Shown piece by piece: positions 37,430 to 47,992 of a stretch of DNA of 64,000 bases (position 1 is its first letter; each line of letters opens with the position of its first letter). Made by a program: the position numbers and the translations under genes. The DNA comes from Streptomyces tagetis (GTDB lineage: Bacteria; Actinomycetota; Actinomycetes; Streptomycetales; Streptomycetaceae): NCBI RefSeq assembly GCF_018069565.1, contig NZ_JAGPNL010000002.1, forward strand, positions 124,001-188,000, read 5' to 3'. A model generated the notes under the pieces. The model saw only the letters and a program-made list of their open reading frames with translations. It did no database searches and was not told the origin of the DNA.

Positions 37430-38470
37430 ATGAGAACGCCACGCCTTCGTGTACTCGCCCTCGCGGCTGCCCTCCTGCTCGGACTCACCGCCTGCGGCGG
37501 CGAGTCCGGGGACGAGGACGGCGGCAAGGCCGCCGACGCCGGCTCGGGACGGTTCCCCGTGACGATCGAGCACGCGCTCGGGACCACCGTCATCCCCGAG
37601 AAGCCCCAGCGCGTCGCCACGGTGAACTGGGCCAACGACGAGGTGCCGCTCGCCCTGGGCGTCGTCCCCGTCGGCATGGCCAAGGCCAACTTCGGCGACG
37701 ACGACGGGGACGGGGTGCTGCCCTGGACGGAGGAGCGCCTCCAGGAACTCGGTGCCAAGACGCCCGTCCTGTTCGACGAGACCGACGGAATCGACTTCGA
37801 GGCCGTCGCCGACACCAAGCCGGACGTCATCCTCGCCTCGTACTCCGGGCTGACGAAGCAGGACTACGAGACGCTCAGCCGGATCGCGCCCGTCGTCGCC
37901 TACCCGGAAGCCGCCTGGGCCACCCCGTGGCGCGACATCATCCGGCTCAACAGCAAGGCCATCGGACTGGCCGACGAGGGTGACAAGCTGATCGGCGACC
38001 TCGAAGGCCGGATCGGCGAGGCCGTCGCCAAGTACCCGCAGCTCAAGGGCAAGACGGCGATGTTCATGACGCACGTCTCGTCCAAGGACGTCAGCGAGGT
38101 CGGCTTCTACACCACGCACGACACCCGGACCCAGTTCTTCACCGACCTCGGCATGAAGATCCCGGCCAGCATCTCCGCACCGTCCGAGAAGACCAAGAAG
38201 TTCGTGCTCACCAAGAGCGCCGAGCGCATCGACGACTTCAACGACGTCGACATCATCACCGGCTACGGCGACGAGAAGGGCGAACTCCTCAAGGCGCTCC
38301 AGAAGGACCCGCTCACCTCGAAGCTGGCGGCCGTCGAGCGCGGCTCCCTCTACCTGCTGCCAGGCAGCACCCCCCTGGCGACCGCCGCGAACCCGACCCC
38401 GCTCTCCATCCCGTACGTCCTGGACGACTACGTGAAGGCGCTCGCCGAGGCCGCGGACAAGGTCAAGTGA
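37430..38470 (+). CDS. Fe(III)-siderophore-binding lipoprotein
   Basis: A 346-residue periplasmic-binding-protein class III (FecB/FhuD-like) lipoprotein. The signal peptide ends at the lipobox LTAC (lipidated Cys about residue 22). The two lobes are joined by a long helix; recognisable parts are KPQRVATVNWANDEVPLALG, PDVILASYSGLTKQDYETLS and the VERGSLYLLPGS closing region. It captures ferri-siderophore outside the membrane for the FecCD-type permeases encoded next. The ATG at 37430 gives a normal signal peptide; ATG 37415 is possible. The iron box upstream shows iron control of the four-gene operon. Confidence 0.92.
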   Translation: MRTPRLRVLALAAALLLGLTACGGESGDEDGGKAADAGSGRFPVTIEHALGTTVIPEKPQRVATVNWANDEVPLALGVVPVGMAKANFGDDDGDGVLPWTEERLQELGAKTPVLFDETDGIDFEAVADTKPDVILASYSGLTKQDYETLSRIAPVVAYPEAAWATPWRDIIRLNSKAIGLADEGDKLIGDLEGRIGEAVAKYPQLKGKTAMFMTHVSSKDVSEVGFYTTHDTRTQFFTDLGMKIPASISAPSEKTKKFVLTKSAERIDDFNDVDIITGYGDEKGELLKALQKDPLTSKLAAVERGSLYLLPGSTPLATAANPTPLSIPYVLDDYVKALAEAADKVK

Positions 38471-39510
38471 GGCTCACCGACACCCCGCGCGCGCCGGACC
38501 CCGTCCTGCCAGGACGGCCGGCGCGCGTGCGCGTCACCTGGCTCGCCGTGCTCGCCGTCCTCCTCCTCGTCCTCATGGCCTGCTCGCTGGCGTTCGGCTC
38601 CCGCGACGTCGCCGCCTCCGACGTGTGGTCGGCGCTCGGCGGCGCCGCCCACACGCTGGAAGAGGCCGCGGTCACCAAGCGGATACCGCGCACCCTCCTC
38701 GCCGTCGCGGTGGGCGGCGCGCTGGGACTCTCCGGCGCGGTCATGCAGGGCGTGACCCGCAACCCGCTGGCCGACCCCGGCATCCTCGGCGTCAACATGG
38801 GCGCCTCGCTCGCCGTGGTCACCGCGATCGCCTACTTCGGCCTCGCCTCGGCGTCCGGATACATCTGGGTGGCCATGCTCGGCGCGGCGCTGACGGCCGG
38901 GTTCGTGTACGCCGTCGGCTCCCTCGGGCGCGGCGGAGCCACCCCGCTGAAGCTCGCCCTCGCCGGTGCCGCCATCTCGGCCGCGCTCGCCTCCCTGGTC
39001 AGCGCCGTGGTGCTGCCCCGCAACGACATCTCCGGCACCTTCCGGCTGTGGCAGATCGGCGGTGTCGGGGGCGCCTCGTACGCACAGCTCGGCACCGTCC
39101 TGCCGTACCTCCTCGCCGGTTTCCTGATCTGCCTCGCCTGCTCCCGCGCCCTCAACTCGCTCGCGCTGGGCGACGAACTGGCCGCAGGGCTCGGCGAACG
39201 CGTGGCCTTCGTCCGTGCCACGGCCGCGCTCGGGGCGGTCATGCTCTGCGGCGCGTCCACCGCCGTCGCCGGCCCGATCACCTTCGTCGGCCTGGTGGTC
39301 CCGCACGCCTGCCGGCTGCTGATCGGCATCGACCACCGCTGGCTGCTGCCGTTCTCCGCCCTGGGCGGCGCCGCGCTCCTGACCGCCGCGGACGTGGTGG
39401 GACGGGTCGTGGCCCGCCCCGCCGAGATCGACGTGGGCATCCTGACCGCGATCATCGGCGCCCCCTTCTTCATCCACATCGTCCGCCGGCAGAAGGTCAG
39501 GTCCCTGTGA
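38467..39510 (+). CDS. Siderophore ABC transporter permease (FecCD family), first subunit
   Basis: A 347-residue integral membrane protein with about 9-10 helices. The conserved FecCD motif RIPRTLLAVAVGGALGLSGA, then VMQGVTRNPLADPGILGVN, identifies the family. GPITFVGLVVPHACRLLIG is the loop that couples to the ATPase. The GTG start overlaps the binding-protein stop. Confidence 0.93.
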   Translation: MRLTDTPRAPDPVLPGRPARVRVTWLAVLAVLLLVLMACSLAFGSRDVAASDVWSALGGAAHTLEEAAVTKRIPRTLLAVAVGGALGLSGAVMQGVTRNPLADPGILGVNMGASLAVVTAIAYFGLASASGYIWVAMLGAALTAGFVYAVGSLGRGGATPLKLALAGAAISAALASLVSAVVLPRNDISGTFRLWQIGGVGGASYAQLGTVLPYLLAGFLICLACSRALNSLALGDELAAGLGERVAFVRATAALGAVMLCGASTAVAGPITFVGLVVPHACRLLIGIDHRWLLPFSALGGAALLTAADVVGRVVARPAEIDVGILTAIIGAPFFIHIVRRQKVRSL

Positions 39511-40559
39511 GCGCCCCCGCCGTCACCGGCTCGTCCACGCTGCGGACGGTCACCCGCGGCCGGGTCCGCCGCTCCCGCCGGCGCCGGCTGATCCTCCTGA
39601 CGCTCCTGCTGCTCGTCGTCGCCGCGTTCGTCACCTCCCTCATGGCCGGGCACACCTTCTACCCCGCCCGCGACGTGCTGCGCGTGATCACGGGCGAGGA
39701 GGTCCCGGGCGCGTCGTTCACCGTCGGCAGGCTGCGGCTGCCGCGGGCGGTGCTCGCGCTGACCGCGGGCCTCAGCTTCGGCATGGCCGGCGTCACCTTC
39801 CAGACGATGCTCCGTAATCCGCTCGCCAGCCCCGACGTCATCGGTATCAGCTCGGGGGCGAGCGCCGCGGCGGCCATCGCCATCGTCACCCTGTCGCTGG
39901 GGGAGACCTCGGTGTCGGCCCTGGCGATCGCCGCCGCGCTCGGGGTGGCGCTGCTGGTGTACACCCTCGCGTTCCGCGACGGGGTGGCCGGCACCCGGCT
40001 CATCCTCATCGGGATCGGCATCTCCGCCCTGCTCGACAGCGTCACCTCCTACGTCCTGTCGCAGGCGGCGGAGTGGGACCTCCAGGAAGCGATGCGCTGG
40101 CTCACCGGCAGCCTCAACGGCACCACATGGGACCAGACCGTGCCCACCGTGCTCGCCGTACTGGTGCTCGGCCCCGTCCTGCTCTCGCAGGCCCGCAACC
40201 TCACCGCGCTCCAACTGGGCGACGACACGGCGTCCGCCCTGGGCGTCCGGGTCGAACGCACCCGCATCGTGGTCATCGTCGCGGCCGTCGCACTGATCGC
40301 CTTCGCCACGGCCGCCGCCGGCCCCATCGCCTTCGTCGCGTTCCTCTCCGGGCCGATCGCCGCCCGGCTGACCGGAACCGGCGGCTCCCTGCTGATCCCC
40401 TCGGCCCTGGTCGGCTCCCTGCTGGTGCTGGCCGCCGACTTCACGGGCCAGTACGCCTTCGACACCCGCTACCCGGTGGGCGTCGTCACCGGCGTCCTCG
40501 GGGCGCCCTACCTCGTCTACCTGATCGTCCGCACCAACCGGGCCGGAGGCTCACTGTGA
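39507..40559 (+). CDS. Siderophore ABC transporter permease (FecCD family), second subunit
   Basis: A 350-residue permease that pairs with the preceding one. After an Arg-rich cytoplasmic N-terminus come LRLPRAVLALTAGLSFGMAG, then VTFQTMLRNPLASPDVIGIS, and the coupling motif AAAGPIAFVAFLSGPIAARL. The GTG start overlaps the first permease stop, and its stop overlaps the ATPase start, giving 1:1 coupled expression. Confidence 0.93.
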   Translation: MSAPAVTGSSTLRTVTRGRVRRSRRRRLILLTLLLLVVAAFVTSLMAGHTFYPARDVLRVITGEEVPGASFTVGRLRLPRAVLALTAGLSFGMAGVTFQTMLRNPLASPDVIGISSGASAAAAIAIVTLSLGETSVSALAIAAALGVALLVYTLAFRDGVAGTRLILIGIGISALLDSVTSYVLSQAAEWDLQEAMRWLTGSLNGTTWDQTVPTVLAVLVLGPVLLSQARNLTALQLGDDTASALGVRVERTRIVVIVAAVALIAFATAAAGPIAFVAFLSGPIAARLTGTGGSLLIPSALVGSLLVLAADFTGQYAFDTRYPVGVVTGVLGAPYLVYLIVRTNRAGGSL

Positions 40560-41422
40560 CCGCGTCCCACTCCCTCGCCACCGAGGACCTCACGCTCGGC
40601 TACGGCGACCGTGCCGTCATCGAGAACCTCGACCTGGAGCTGGCGGCCGGCCGGATCACCGTGATCGTCGGCGCGAACGCCTGCGGCAAGTCGACCCTGC
40701 TGCGCTCGATGTCCCGGCTGCTGGCCCCGCGTTCGGGCCGGGTCGTCCTGGACGGCAAGGAGGTGCACCGCACACCGGCCAAGCAACTCGCCTGCACCCT
40801 GGGCCTGTTGCCGCAGTCACCGGTCAGCCCCGAGGGCATCACGGTGCTGGACCTCGTCGGCCGGGGCCGCCACCCCCACCAACGGGCCTTCTCCCGCTGG
40901 ACGGCGCGGGACGACCTCGCCGTCGCCGCCGCGCTGGAGGCCACGCGGACGGCCGACCTGGCCGACCGGGCCGTCGACGAACTCTCCGGCGGCCAGCGCC
41001 AGCGGGTGTGGATCGCCATGGCCCTCGCCCAGCAGACGGACCTGCTCCTCCTCGACGAGCCCACCACGTTCCTCGACATCAGCCACCAGGTCGAGGTCCT
41101 CGACCTGCTGACCGACCTCAACCGGGACCGCGGCACCACGATCGTCATGGTCCTGCACGACCTCAACCTCGCCGCCCGCTACGCGGACCGGCTGATCGCC
41201 CTGGCGTCCGGGGGCCTCCACGCGGCGGGAACGCCCGAGGAGGTGATGACCGAGGACACCGTCCGGGCCCTGTACGGCATGGAGAGCCAGGTCATCGAGG
41301 ACCCGCTCTCCGGCAAACCCCTGGTCCTCCCCATCGGCCGCCACCACTCCCGCCCCCCGTCCACCGGGACGCAGGCCCCCTGGACCCCGACGGCGCCGCT
41401 CCCCTCGGGCACCGTCCGCTGA
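40556..41422 (+). CDS. Siderophore ABC transporter ATPase (FecE/FepC family)
   Basis: A 288-residue ATPase. Walker A is GANACGKST (about residues 40-48), the signature is LSGGQRQRVWIAMALAQQ, Walker B LLLLDEPT followed by TFLDISHQVEVLDLL, and the switch His is in VMVLHDLNLAARYADRL. The C-terminal 30 residues are Pro/Thr-rich and extra to the family. It energises uptake through the two upstream permeases. A hairpin terminator directly follows. Confidence 0.94.
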   Translation: MTASHSLATEDLTLGYGDRAVIENLDLELAAGRITVIVGANACGKSTLLRSMSRLLAPRSGRVVLDGKEVHRTPAKQLACTLGLLPQSPVSPEGITVLDLVGRGRHPHQRAFSRWTARDDLAVAAALEATRTADLADRAVDELSGGQRQRVWIAMALAQQTDLLLLDEPTTFLDISHQVEVLDLLTDLNRDRGTTIVMVLHDLNLAARYADRLIALASGGLHAAGTPEEVMTEDTVRALYGMESQVIEDPLSGKPLVLPIGRHHSRPPSTGTQAPWTPTAPLPSGTVR

Positions 41423-41428
41423 GCCCGG

Positions 41429-41469
41429 CACCGGTACCCCCGGCGCCGGCCACGCGTGGGGTGCCGGTG
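41429..41469 (+). terminator. Hairpin terminator after the siderophore importer operon
   Basis: CACCGGTACCCC (41429-41440) pairs with GGGGTGCCGGTG (41458-41469) at 11 of 12 positions, around a 17-base GC-rich loop. It starts 7 bases after the ATPase stop and separates the importer from the NRPS genes. Confidence 0.7.
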
Positions 41470-41680
41470 ACGGCCGCCGTGCCTCAGGCACCCTTCCACG
41501 CCGTCCGCGTGCGCGCCGCCGTGCCGGGCACCGCGGGCGCCCCCGGCACCGGATTCCGCGTCCGCTTCCGTGTCGCTTCCACCACCGCGGCCGGCTCTGC
41601 TCGCGGTGCTGCGTCTTCTTCCCTATGGGCCTTCGAGCGCCGGCGGCAGTCTGCTGCGAAACACCGCTTGGAGGCTCACA

Positions 41681-44600
41681 GTGACAGCAGGACCGGCCCA
41701 CGACAAGGCTCCGAACGACGTCGGCCCCGACACGGCATCCTTCGCGCAGCGCCGCCTGTGGTTCCTGGACCAGTTGGCCGGTTCTTCCACCGGTTCCACG
41801 CTCCCGCTGGTCCTGCGACTGCGGGGCCCACTGGACGCGGACCGGCTGGAGCGGTCGCTGTCCGGCATCGTGGCGCGGCACGAGGTGCTGCGCACCCGGT
41901 TCCGCGCCGTCGGCGGTGAGCCGGTACCCGTGGTCGACCCGCCCGCGGGCGTCGTACTGGAGCGGATCGAGGCCGACGGGCCCGAGGAACTCTTCGCGCG
42001 CAGGCTGGGACGCCCCGTCGACCTGTCCGCGCGGCACCCGCTGCGGGCCGTGCTCGCCCGCGTCACACCCGACGAGCACCTGCTCCTCGTCGAGGTGCAC
42101 CACATCGCCGTGGACGGCTGGTCCTGGGGCATCCTCCTGGACGAACTCGCCGCCGGCTACCGGGGTGAGCAGGTCGCCCCGCCCCCGCTGCGCCACGCCG
42201 ACCTCGCACGCGCACAGACCGAACGGCTGAGCGGCGAACGGCTGGAACGTCTCCTGAGCCACTGGCGCGAGCGGCTGCGCGGTCTGACCCCGCTCGAACT
42301 GCCCACCGTCCGGCCGCGTCCACGGGTCTGGGACGGCTCCGGCGACGTGGTCCGCTTCGACCTGCCGGCCAAACTGGTCACCGCGGTCGACGCCCTCGCC
42401 CGCTCCCGGCGCGTCACCCGGTACACCCTCCTGCTCACCGCCTACCAGGCGCTCCTCGGACACTGGGCGGGCGGCAGTACCGACGTCGCCGTGTGCAGCA
42501 CGCTCGCCGACCGGGCCCGGCGCGGCGCGGACAGGCTCATCGCGCCCCTCGTCAACACCGTCGTGCTCCGCGCCGACCTGGCCGGCCGGCCCGGCTTCGG
42601 CACCCTGCTGGACCGGGCACAGGGCCGCGTGCCGGTGGACCTCGCCCACGCAGAGGCCCCCTTCGACCTGGTCGTCGCCGCCCTCGGCGGCTCCCGGGAC
42701 CTGTCCCGCCACCCGCTCGCCCAGGCGTCGTTCACCCTGCTCAACGCGCCGATCCGGCCGGTACGGATGCCCGGTCTGGAGGTGACGCTGGTCGAACCGC
42801 CGCTCACCGAGACCCCGCTGGACGTCTTCCTGGACCTGACCCTGCGCGGCGACGGCAGCGTCGCCGCGATACTCCAGTACGCCACCGCGCTCTTCGACGC
42901 CGCCACCATGCGCGCCTTCGCCCGTTCCTACACGGCCCTGCTCAGGGCCGTCCTGGCCGACCCCGACACCCCCGTGCGGGAGCTGCTGCGCGCCCTGCCC
43001 GACGGCCTCGTCGGCCCCGCCGGGCGCGGCCGGCCCCGGCCCGACTGGCACCGGGCAGCCGACCGCCCCGCCGAGCCGGCGCCGCCGGTCGCCTTCCGCG
43101 GCGATCCCGGCGCCACCGCCCTGCGCTGCGGCGAGGACAGCGTCAGCTACGCCGGGCTCGCCACCATGACCGGCACGCTGGCCGCCGCGCTGCGCGCCGC
43201 CGGGGTCACCGCGGGCGCTCCCGTGGGCGTGCTCCTGCGCCGCGGCCCGTGGTCGGTCGCCGCCATCGAGGGCGTCTGGCGGGCGGGGGGCGCCTACGTG
43301 CCCCTCGACCCGGAACTGCCCGCCGAGCGGCTGCGCCACATGGCCGAGGAGGCCCGGCTCGCCTGCGTCGTCACCGAACCCGGCACCGCCGGGGCCGCCG
43401 CCCGGCTCGCCCCGGTCACGGTGGACGTCGCCGCGCTCCCCCCGGCCGCGGACGCCCCCCGTCACCGGCCGCACCCCCGCGAACTGGCCTACGTCATCTT
43501 CACCTCCGGCTCCACCGGCAGGCCCAAGGCGGTCGGCGTCGAGCACGCCGCCCTCGCCTCCCACGTCGCCGCCGCCCGGCAGCGCTTCGGTATCACCTCC
43601 GCCGACCGGGTCCTGGCCTTCGCCTCCTTCGCCTTCGACGCCTCGCTGGACCAGGTGCTGCCCGCCCTCACCTGCGGCGCCACCGTCGTCATGCGGCCCG
43701 ACGAGCCCTGGCTGCCCACGCAGGTGCCCGAGATCGTCCAGCGGCACGGCCTGACCGTCGTCAACATGCCGCCCACCTACTGGTCGGAGCTGACGCTCTC
43801 CCTCGACCGGCGGCTGGCCGCCGCCCTGGGCTCCCTGCGACTGCTCGTCCTCGGCGGGGAGGCCGTCCCGGCCGACACCCTCGCCGCCTGGCACGCCGCC
43901 GTCCCCGGAGTGCGGGTCTGCAACGCGTACGGGCCCACCGAGACCACCGTCACCGCCACCACCCACGACGCCGTCGGCCCGCCGGGGGACACCGTGCCCA
44001 TCGGCCGGCCTCTGGGCGACCGCCGTGTGTACGTCGTCGACGCCGAGGGCGAACCGGTCCCGGCCGGCGTCGGAGGCGAACTCCTCGTCGGCGGCACGGA
44101 ATTGGCCCGCGGCTATCTCGGGCGCCCCGGGCCGACCGCCGAGCGCTTCGTGCCCGACCCCTACGGGCCGCCCGGCGGACGCCTCTACCGGACCGGCGAC
44201 CTGGCGCGCTGGACGCCCGGCGGCGAGCTGGAGTTCCTCGGCCGCCGCGACGACCAGGTCAAGATCCGCGGCTTCCGGATCGAACTCGGCGAGGTGGAGA
44301 CGGTGCTGCGGGCCTGCCCGCTGGTCGCCGCCGCCGCGGCCCGTCCCGACCGGGCCACCGGACGCGGCCTCACCGGTTACGTCGTACCAGCCCCGGACGC
44401 GCCCGCCCCGCCCGGCCGGGCCGAACTGCGCGCCTGGTGCGCCCGCCACCTGCCGCACTACGCCGTCCCGTCCGAGTTCGTCGTCCTGGACGCCCTCCCG
44501 GTCGGCGTGTCGGGCAAGCTCGACCGCTCCGCCCTGCCCGACCCCGCGCACACCCGCCCCGCCGACGATCCGGCCTACACCGCGCCCCGCGACGAGACCG

Positions 44601-47600
44601 AGCGGATCGTCGCCGAGGTGTGGGCCGACGTCCTCGGCCTGGACCGGATCGGCATCGACGACGGATTCTTCGACCTCGGCGGCCATTCCCTGCTCGCGAC
44701 CATGGCGGTCTCCCGGATCGCCCAGCGCCTCGGCCGTGAGATCGAACTGCGGACCGTCTTCGAGCACCCCACCATCCGCGACTTCGCCCCCCGGGTGGCG
44801 GCGGCGGGTGCCGTCGGCGCCGCCGGGATCGTCCCCGTCGACCGCGCCAGACCGCTGCCGCAGTCCTTCGCGCAGGAACGCCTGTGGTTCCTGGACCGTA
44901 CCTCCGACCACGGCGAGTCGTACCTGCTCTGGTACTGCCGGCGGGTGCGCGGAGGTCTGGACCGCGCCGCGTGGCAATCGGCCCTGGACGACCTGGCCGA
45001 GCGGCACGAGGTGCTGCGCACCGCCCTCGTCGAGATCGACGGCCGCCCCGTGCAGCAGGTCTGCGACCCGGGCACGGTGCCGCTGCTCTGGGAACCGGCG
45101 CCACCGGCCCCGGACGAGCGGACCCGCCTGGAGGCCGTACGGGACCTGGCCGCGGCGCACGCCACCCGCCGCTTCGACCTCGGCCGGCCGCCGCTGTTGC
45201 GGTCCGGCGTCTGGGAGCTGGCCGACGACGACCACGTCGTCCTGCTCGCCCTCCACCACGCCGTCACCGACGGCTGGTCCAAGGACGTGCTGCTGGACGA
45301 ACTCGGCCGGCACTACGCGGCCCGCGCGACGGGCGGGCGTGCCCGCCCCGCCCCGCTGCCCGTGCAGTACGGCGACTACGCCGTGTGGCAGCGCGAGCGC
45401 GCCGACAGCGGCGCCCTGGAACCCCAACTCGCCTACTGGGAGCGGGTCCTCGAAGGCGCCCCGGTGCTGGAACTGCCCACGGACCGGCCACGGCCCCCCG
45501 CCTTCACCGGCCGGGGCGGTGCCGTGGAGATCGACCTGCCGCCCGCGCTCGTCGACCGCGTCGACGCCCTCGCCCGCGAGCACGGCGCGACCCGCTTCAT
45601 GGTGCTGCTGGCCGCCGCGAAGACGGTGCTGGCCCGCTGGACCGGGCAGGACGACATCTGCGTGGGCACGCCCGTCGCCGGCCGCGGAAGGCTCGAACTG
45701 GAGCCGCTGATCGGCTTCTTCGTCAACACCGTCGTGCTGCGTACCGACCTGTCGGGACGGCCCGCCTTCGGCGCCCTCGTGGACCGGGTACGCGACGTGG
45801 TCCTCGGCGCCTTCGACCACCAGGAGGTGCCGTTCGAACAGGTCGTGGAGCGGCTGCGGCCGGAGCGCGACCTCTCCCGCAACCCGCTGTTCCAGGCCAT
45901 GGTCGACGTCCAGGAGTCCTCCGGGGCCGGCGGCGGCCTGCCCGGTCTGCGGACCGCCGACTTCGCGCTGCCCTGGGGGTCGGCGAAGTTCGACCTGACC
46001 GCCACCTTCGTGATCCGGCCGGACCGTTTCGCGCTCAACGTCGAGTACGCCGCCGACCTGTTCGAACCGGACACCGCGACCCGGTTCGCCCATCACGTCG
46101 GCCGCGTCCTCGACGCCCTGCTGACCGACCCCGCCGCCCGCGCCGACGAGGCCGCCCTGCTCTCGGCGGACGAGCGGCGGAACCTCGTCGCGGACGCCGG
46201 ACGGGACGCGGAACCCGCGCCGCCGTTCGAGGTGCGGGGCGTGCCGGGAGCCCCGGCGGTCGTCTGCGGGGACACCACCCTGGACCACGCGCGCCTGGAC
46301 GCCCTCACCGGCGGGCTGGCCGCGGCGCTGGTCCGCGCGGGCACGGTCCCGGGCGACGCCGTGGGCGTGTGCGTCGGCCGCGGTGTGTGGTCCGTGGCGG
46401 CGATGCTCGCCGTCTGGCGGGCGGGCGGTGTCCACGTCCCGCTCGACCCCCGGCTGCCCGAGGAGCGGTTGCGCCACATGTGCGAGGAGGCCGCGGTGGG
46501 ACACCTGGTGTGCGACGCGGGCACCCGGGACCTGGCGGCGGCCCTCGGCGGCACGAGCGTCGACGTCGGCGACGTCCTCCCCGACCCGGCCGGGCCCCGC
46601 CACGCCCCCTTCCCCGACGACCTCGCCTACGTCATCTTCACCTCCGGCTCCACCGGCAGACCCAAGGCCGTCGGCGTCGAGCACCACGCCCTGGACGCCC
46701 ATGTCGCCACCGCCCGCGAGACGTTCGGGCTGACCGCGCGGGACCGGGTGCTCACCTTCGCCTCCACCTCCTTCGACGCCTCGCTGGAGCAGGTCCTGCC
46801 CGCGCTGAGCACCGGGGCGACGGTGCTGGTGCGCCCCGAGGAGATCTGGACGCCGGAGGAACTGGCGGCGTACGTCGCCGCCGAGCGGGTGACGGTCATG
46901 GAGCTGACCCCCTCGTACTGGACGGAACTGGTGGCCCGCCTGGACACGCTCGCCCCCCGACTGGCCACCCTGCGGCTGCTGGTGACCGGGGGAGAGGCGC
47001 TGCCCGCCGACCCGCTGGCGCACTGGTTCGCCCGCCTGCCCGGCGTCCCCGTGGCCAACACCTACGGCCCCACCGAGACGGTGATCTCCGCCACCGCGCA
47101 CACCGCCCGCGAGGCCCCGGCCGGCCGGGTGCCCATCGGCCGGCCCCTGGGCAGCCGCCGGGCCTACGTGACCGACCCGCTCGGCGAACCCGTACCCGTC
47201 GGCGTGCCCGGCGAACTCCTCCTCGGCGGACCGGAGATGGCCCGGGGCTACCTCGGCCGGCCCGCCCTCACCGCCGAGCGGTTCGTCCCCGACCCGTTCG
47301 GCCCGCCCGGTGGCCGTCTCTACCGCACCGGCGACGTCGTACGCCGACTGCCCGACGGGGAGATGGAGTTCCTCGGCCGCAACGACGACCAGGTCAAGAT
47401 CCGCGGTTTCCGCGTCGAACCGGGAGAGGCTGAAGCGGTGTTGCGCGCGCATCCCGGGGTGCGCGGCGCGGCCGTCGTGGTGCGCACCCGGGGCGGCGAG
47501 CCGGCCCTCGTCGGCTACGCCGCGGGCCGCGGAGTGACCGAGGAGTCCCTGCGTACCCACTGCCGGGCCCGTCTGCCCCACTACCTCGTCCCGGCCGCGT

Positions 47601-47992
47601 TCGTCCTCCTGGACGCCCTGCCCCTGACCGTGCAGGGCAAGCTGGACACCGCCGCGCTGCCCGAGCCCGAGCCCGAGGCGTCCTCCGCGCACGCCGCCGT
47701 CGCGCCGCGCACCCCGGCCGAGACGGTCGTGGCGCAGATCTGGTGCGAGGTGCTCGACCTGCCGAAGGTCGGCGTCCACGACGACTTCTTCGCCCTGGGC
47801 GGCCACTCCCTGCGCGCGGTCGCGGTCGCCTCCCGCCTGCGGACCGCCTTCGACTGCCCGCTCCAGGTCCGCGACCTGTTCGAGCACCCCACCGTGGAGC
47901 GGCTCGCCGCCGAGGTGGAGCGGCGCCTGCTGGAGCTGATCTCGCAGATGAGCGACGACGAGATCGACCTGTCCCTGACGGCCGACCTCTGA
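41681..47992 (+). CDS. Non-ribosomal peptide synthetase, two modules (C-A-T-C-A-T)
   Basis: A 2103-residue NRPS. C1 has HHIAVDG at residues 140-146 and lies at the very N-terminus, so it may be a starter condensation domain accepting an acyl or upstream peptidyl group. A1 (core TSGSTGRPK about 607) gives pocket D-A-D-N-V-G-A-V-T-K. T1 has GGHSL with Ser about 1003. C2 has HHAVTDG about 1192. A2 (core about 1653) gives pocket D-A-E-E-V-G-T-I-S-K. T2 has Ser about 2043. There is no epimerase or thioesterase, so the chain must pass to the next NRPS. The A2 pocket resembles recalled pockets for lysine-type residues and A1 is loosely like arginine/ornithine pockets; both are tentative. GGAGG 6 bases before the GTG at 41681 fixes the start; an upstream open frame has no support. 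Confidence 0.93.
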   Translation: MTAGPAHDKAPNDVGPDTASFAQRRLWFLDQLAGSSTGSTLPLVLRLRGPLDADRLERSLSGIVARHEVLRTRFRAVGGEPVPVVDPPAGVVLERIEADGPEELFARRLGRPVDLSARHPLRAVLARVTPDEHLLLVEVHHIAVDGWSWGILLDELAAGYRGEQVAPPPLRHADLARAQTERLSGERLERLLSHWRERLRGLTPLELPTVRPRPRVWDGSGDVVRFDLPAKLVTAVDALARSRRVTRYTLLLTAYQALLGHWAGGSTDVAVCSTLADRARRGADRLIAPLVNTVVLRADLAGRPGFGTLLDRAQGRVPVDLAHAEAPFDLVVAALGGSRDLSRHPLAQASFTLLNAPIRPVRMPGLEVTLVEPPLTETPLDVFLDLTLRGDGSVAAILQYATALFDAATMRAFARSYTALLRAVLADPDTPVRELLRALPDGLVGPAGRGRPRPDWHRAADRPAEPAPPVAFRGDPGATALRCGEDSVSYAGLATMTGTLAAALRAAGVTAGAPVGVLLRRGPWSVAAIEGVWRAGGAYVPLDPELPAERLRHMAEEARLACVVTEPGTAGAAARLAPVTVDVAALPPAADAPRHRPHPRELAYVIFTSGSTGRPKAVGVEHAALASHVAAARQRFGITSADRVLAFASFAFDASLDQVLPALTCGATVVMRPDEPWLPTQVPEIVQRHGLTVVNMPPTYWSELTLSLDRRLAAALGSLRLLVLGGEAVPADTLAAWHAAVPGVRVCNAYGPTETTVTATTHDAVGPPGDTVPIGRPLGDRRVYVVDAEGEPVPAGVGGELLVGGTELARGYLGRPGPTAERFVPDPYGPPGGRLYRTGDLARWTPGGELEFLGRRDDQVKIRGFRIELGEVETVLRACPLVAAAAARPDRATGRGLTGYVVPAPDAPAPPGRAELRAWCARHLPHYAVPSEFVVLDALPVGVSGKLDRSALPDPAHTRPADDPAYTAPRDETERIVAEVWADVLGLDRIGIDDGFFDLGGHSLLATMAVSRIAQRLGREIELRTVFEHPTIRDFAPRVAAAGAVGAAGIVPVDRARPLPQSFAQERLWFLDRTSDHGESYLLWYCRRVRGGLDRAAWQSALDDLAERHEVLRTALVEIDGRPVQQVCDPGTVPLLWEPAPPAPDERTRLEAVRDLAAAHATRRFDLGRPPLLRSGVWELADDDHVVLLALHHAVTDGWSKDVLLDELGRHYAARATGGRARPAPLPVQYGDYAVWQRERADSGALEPQLAYWERVLEGAPVLELPTDRPRPPAFTGRGGAVEIDLPPALVDRVDALAREHGATRFMVLLAAAKTVLARWTGQDDICVGTPVAGRGRLELEPLIGFFVNTVVLRTDLSGRPAFGALVDRVRDVVLGAFDHQEVPFEQVVERLRPERDLSRNPLFQAMVDVQESSGAGGGLPGLRTADFALPWGSAKFDLTATFVIRPDRFALNVEYAADLFEPDTATRFAHHVGRVLDALLTDPAARADEAALLSADERRNLVADAGRDAEPAPPFEVRGVPGAPAVVCGDTTLDHARLDALTGGLAAALVRAGTVPGDAVGVCVGRGVWSVAAMLAVWRAGGVHVPLDPRLPEERLRHMCEEAAVGHLVCDAGTRDLAAALGGTSVDVGDVLPDPAGPRHAPFPDDLAYVIFTSGSTGRPKAVGVEHHALDAHVATARETFGLTARDRVLTFASTSFDASLEQVLPALSTGATVLVRPEEIWTPEELAAYVAAERVTVMELTPSYWTELVARLDTLAPRLATLRLLVTGGEALPADPLAHWFARLPGVPVANTYGPTETVISATAHTAREAPAGRVPIGRPLGSRRAYVTDPLGEPVPVGVPGELLLGGPEMARGYLGRPALTAERFVPDPFGPPGGRLYRTGDVVRRLPDGEMEFLGRNDDQVKIRGFRVEPGEAEAVLRAHPGVRGAAVVVRTRGGEPALVGYAAGRGVTEESLRTHCRARLPHYLVPAAFVLLDALPLTVQGKLDTAALPEPEPEASSAHAAVAPRTPAETVVAQIWCEVLDLPKVGVHDDFFALGGHSLRAVAVASRLRTAFDCPLQVRDLFEHPTVERLAAEVERRLLELISQMSDDEIDLSLTADL

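Noticed and set aside
41423..41680. A second iron box ahead of the first NRPS
   Set aside because: No match to the 19-bp consensus beyond chance; only the terminator hairpin was found.
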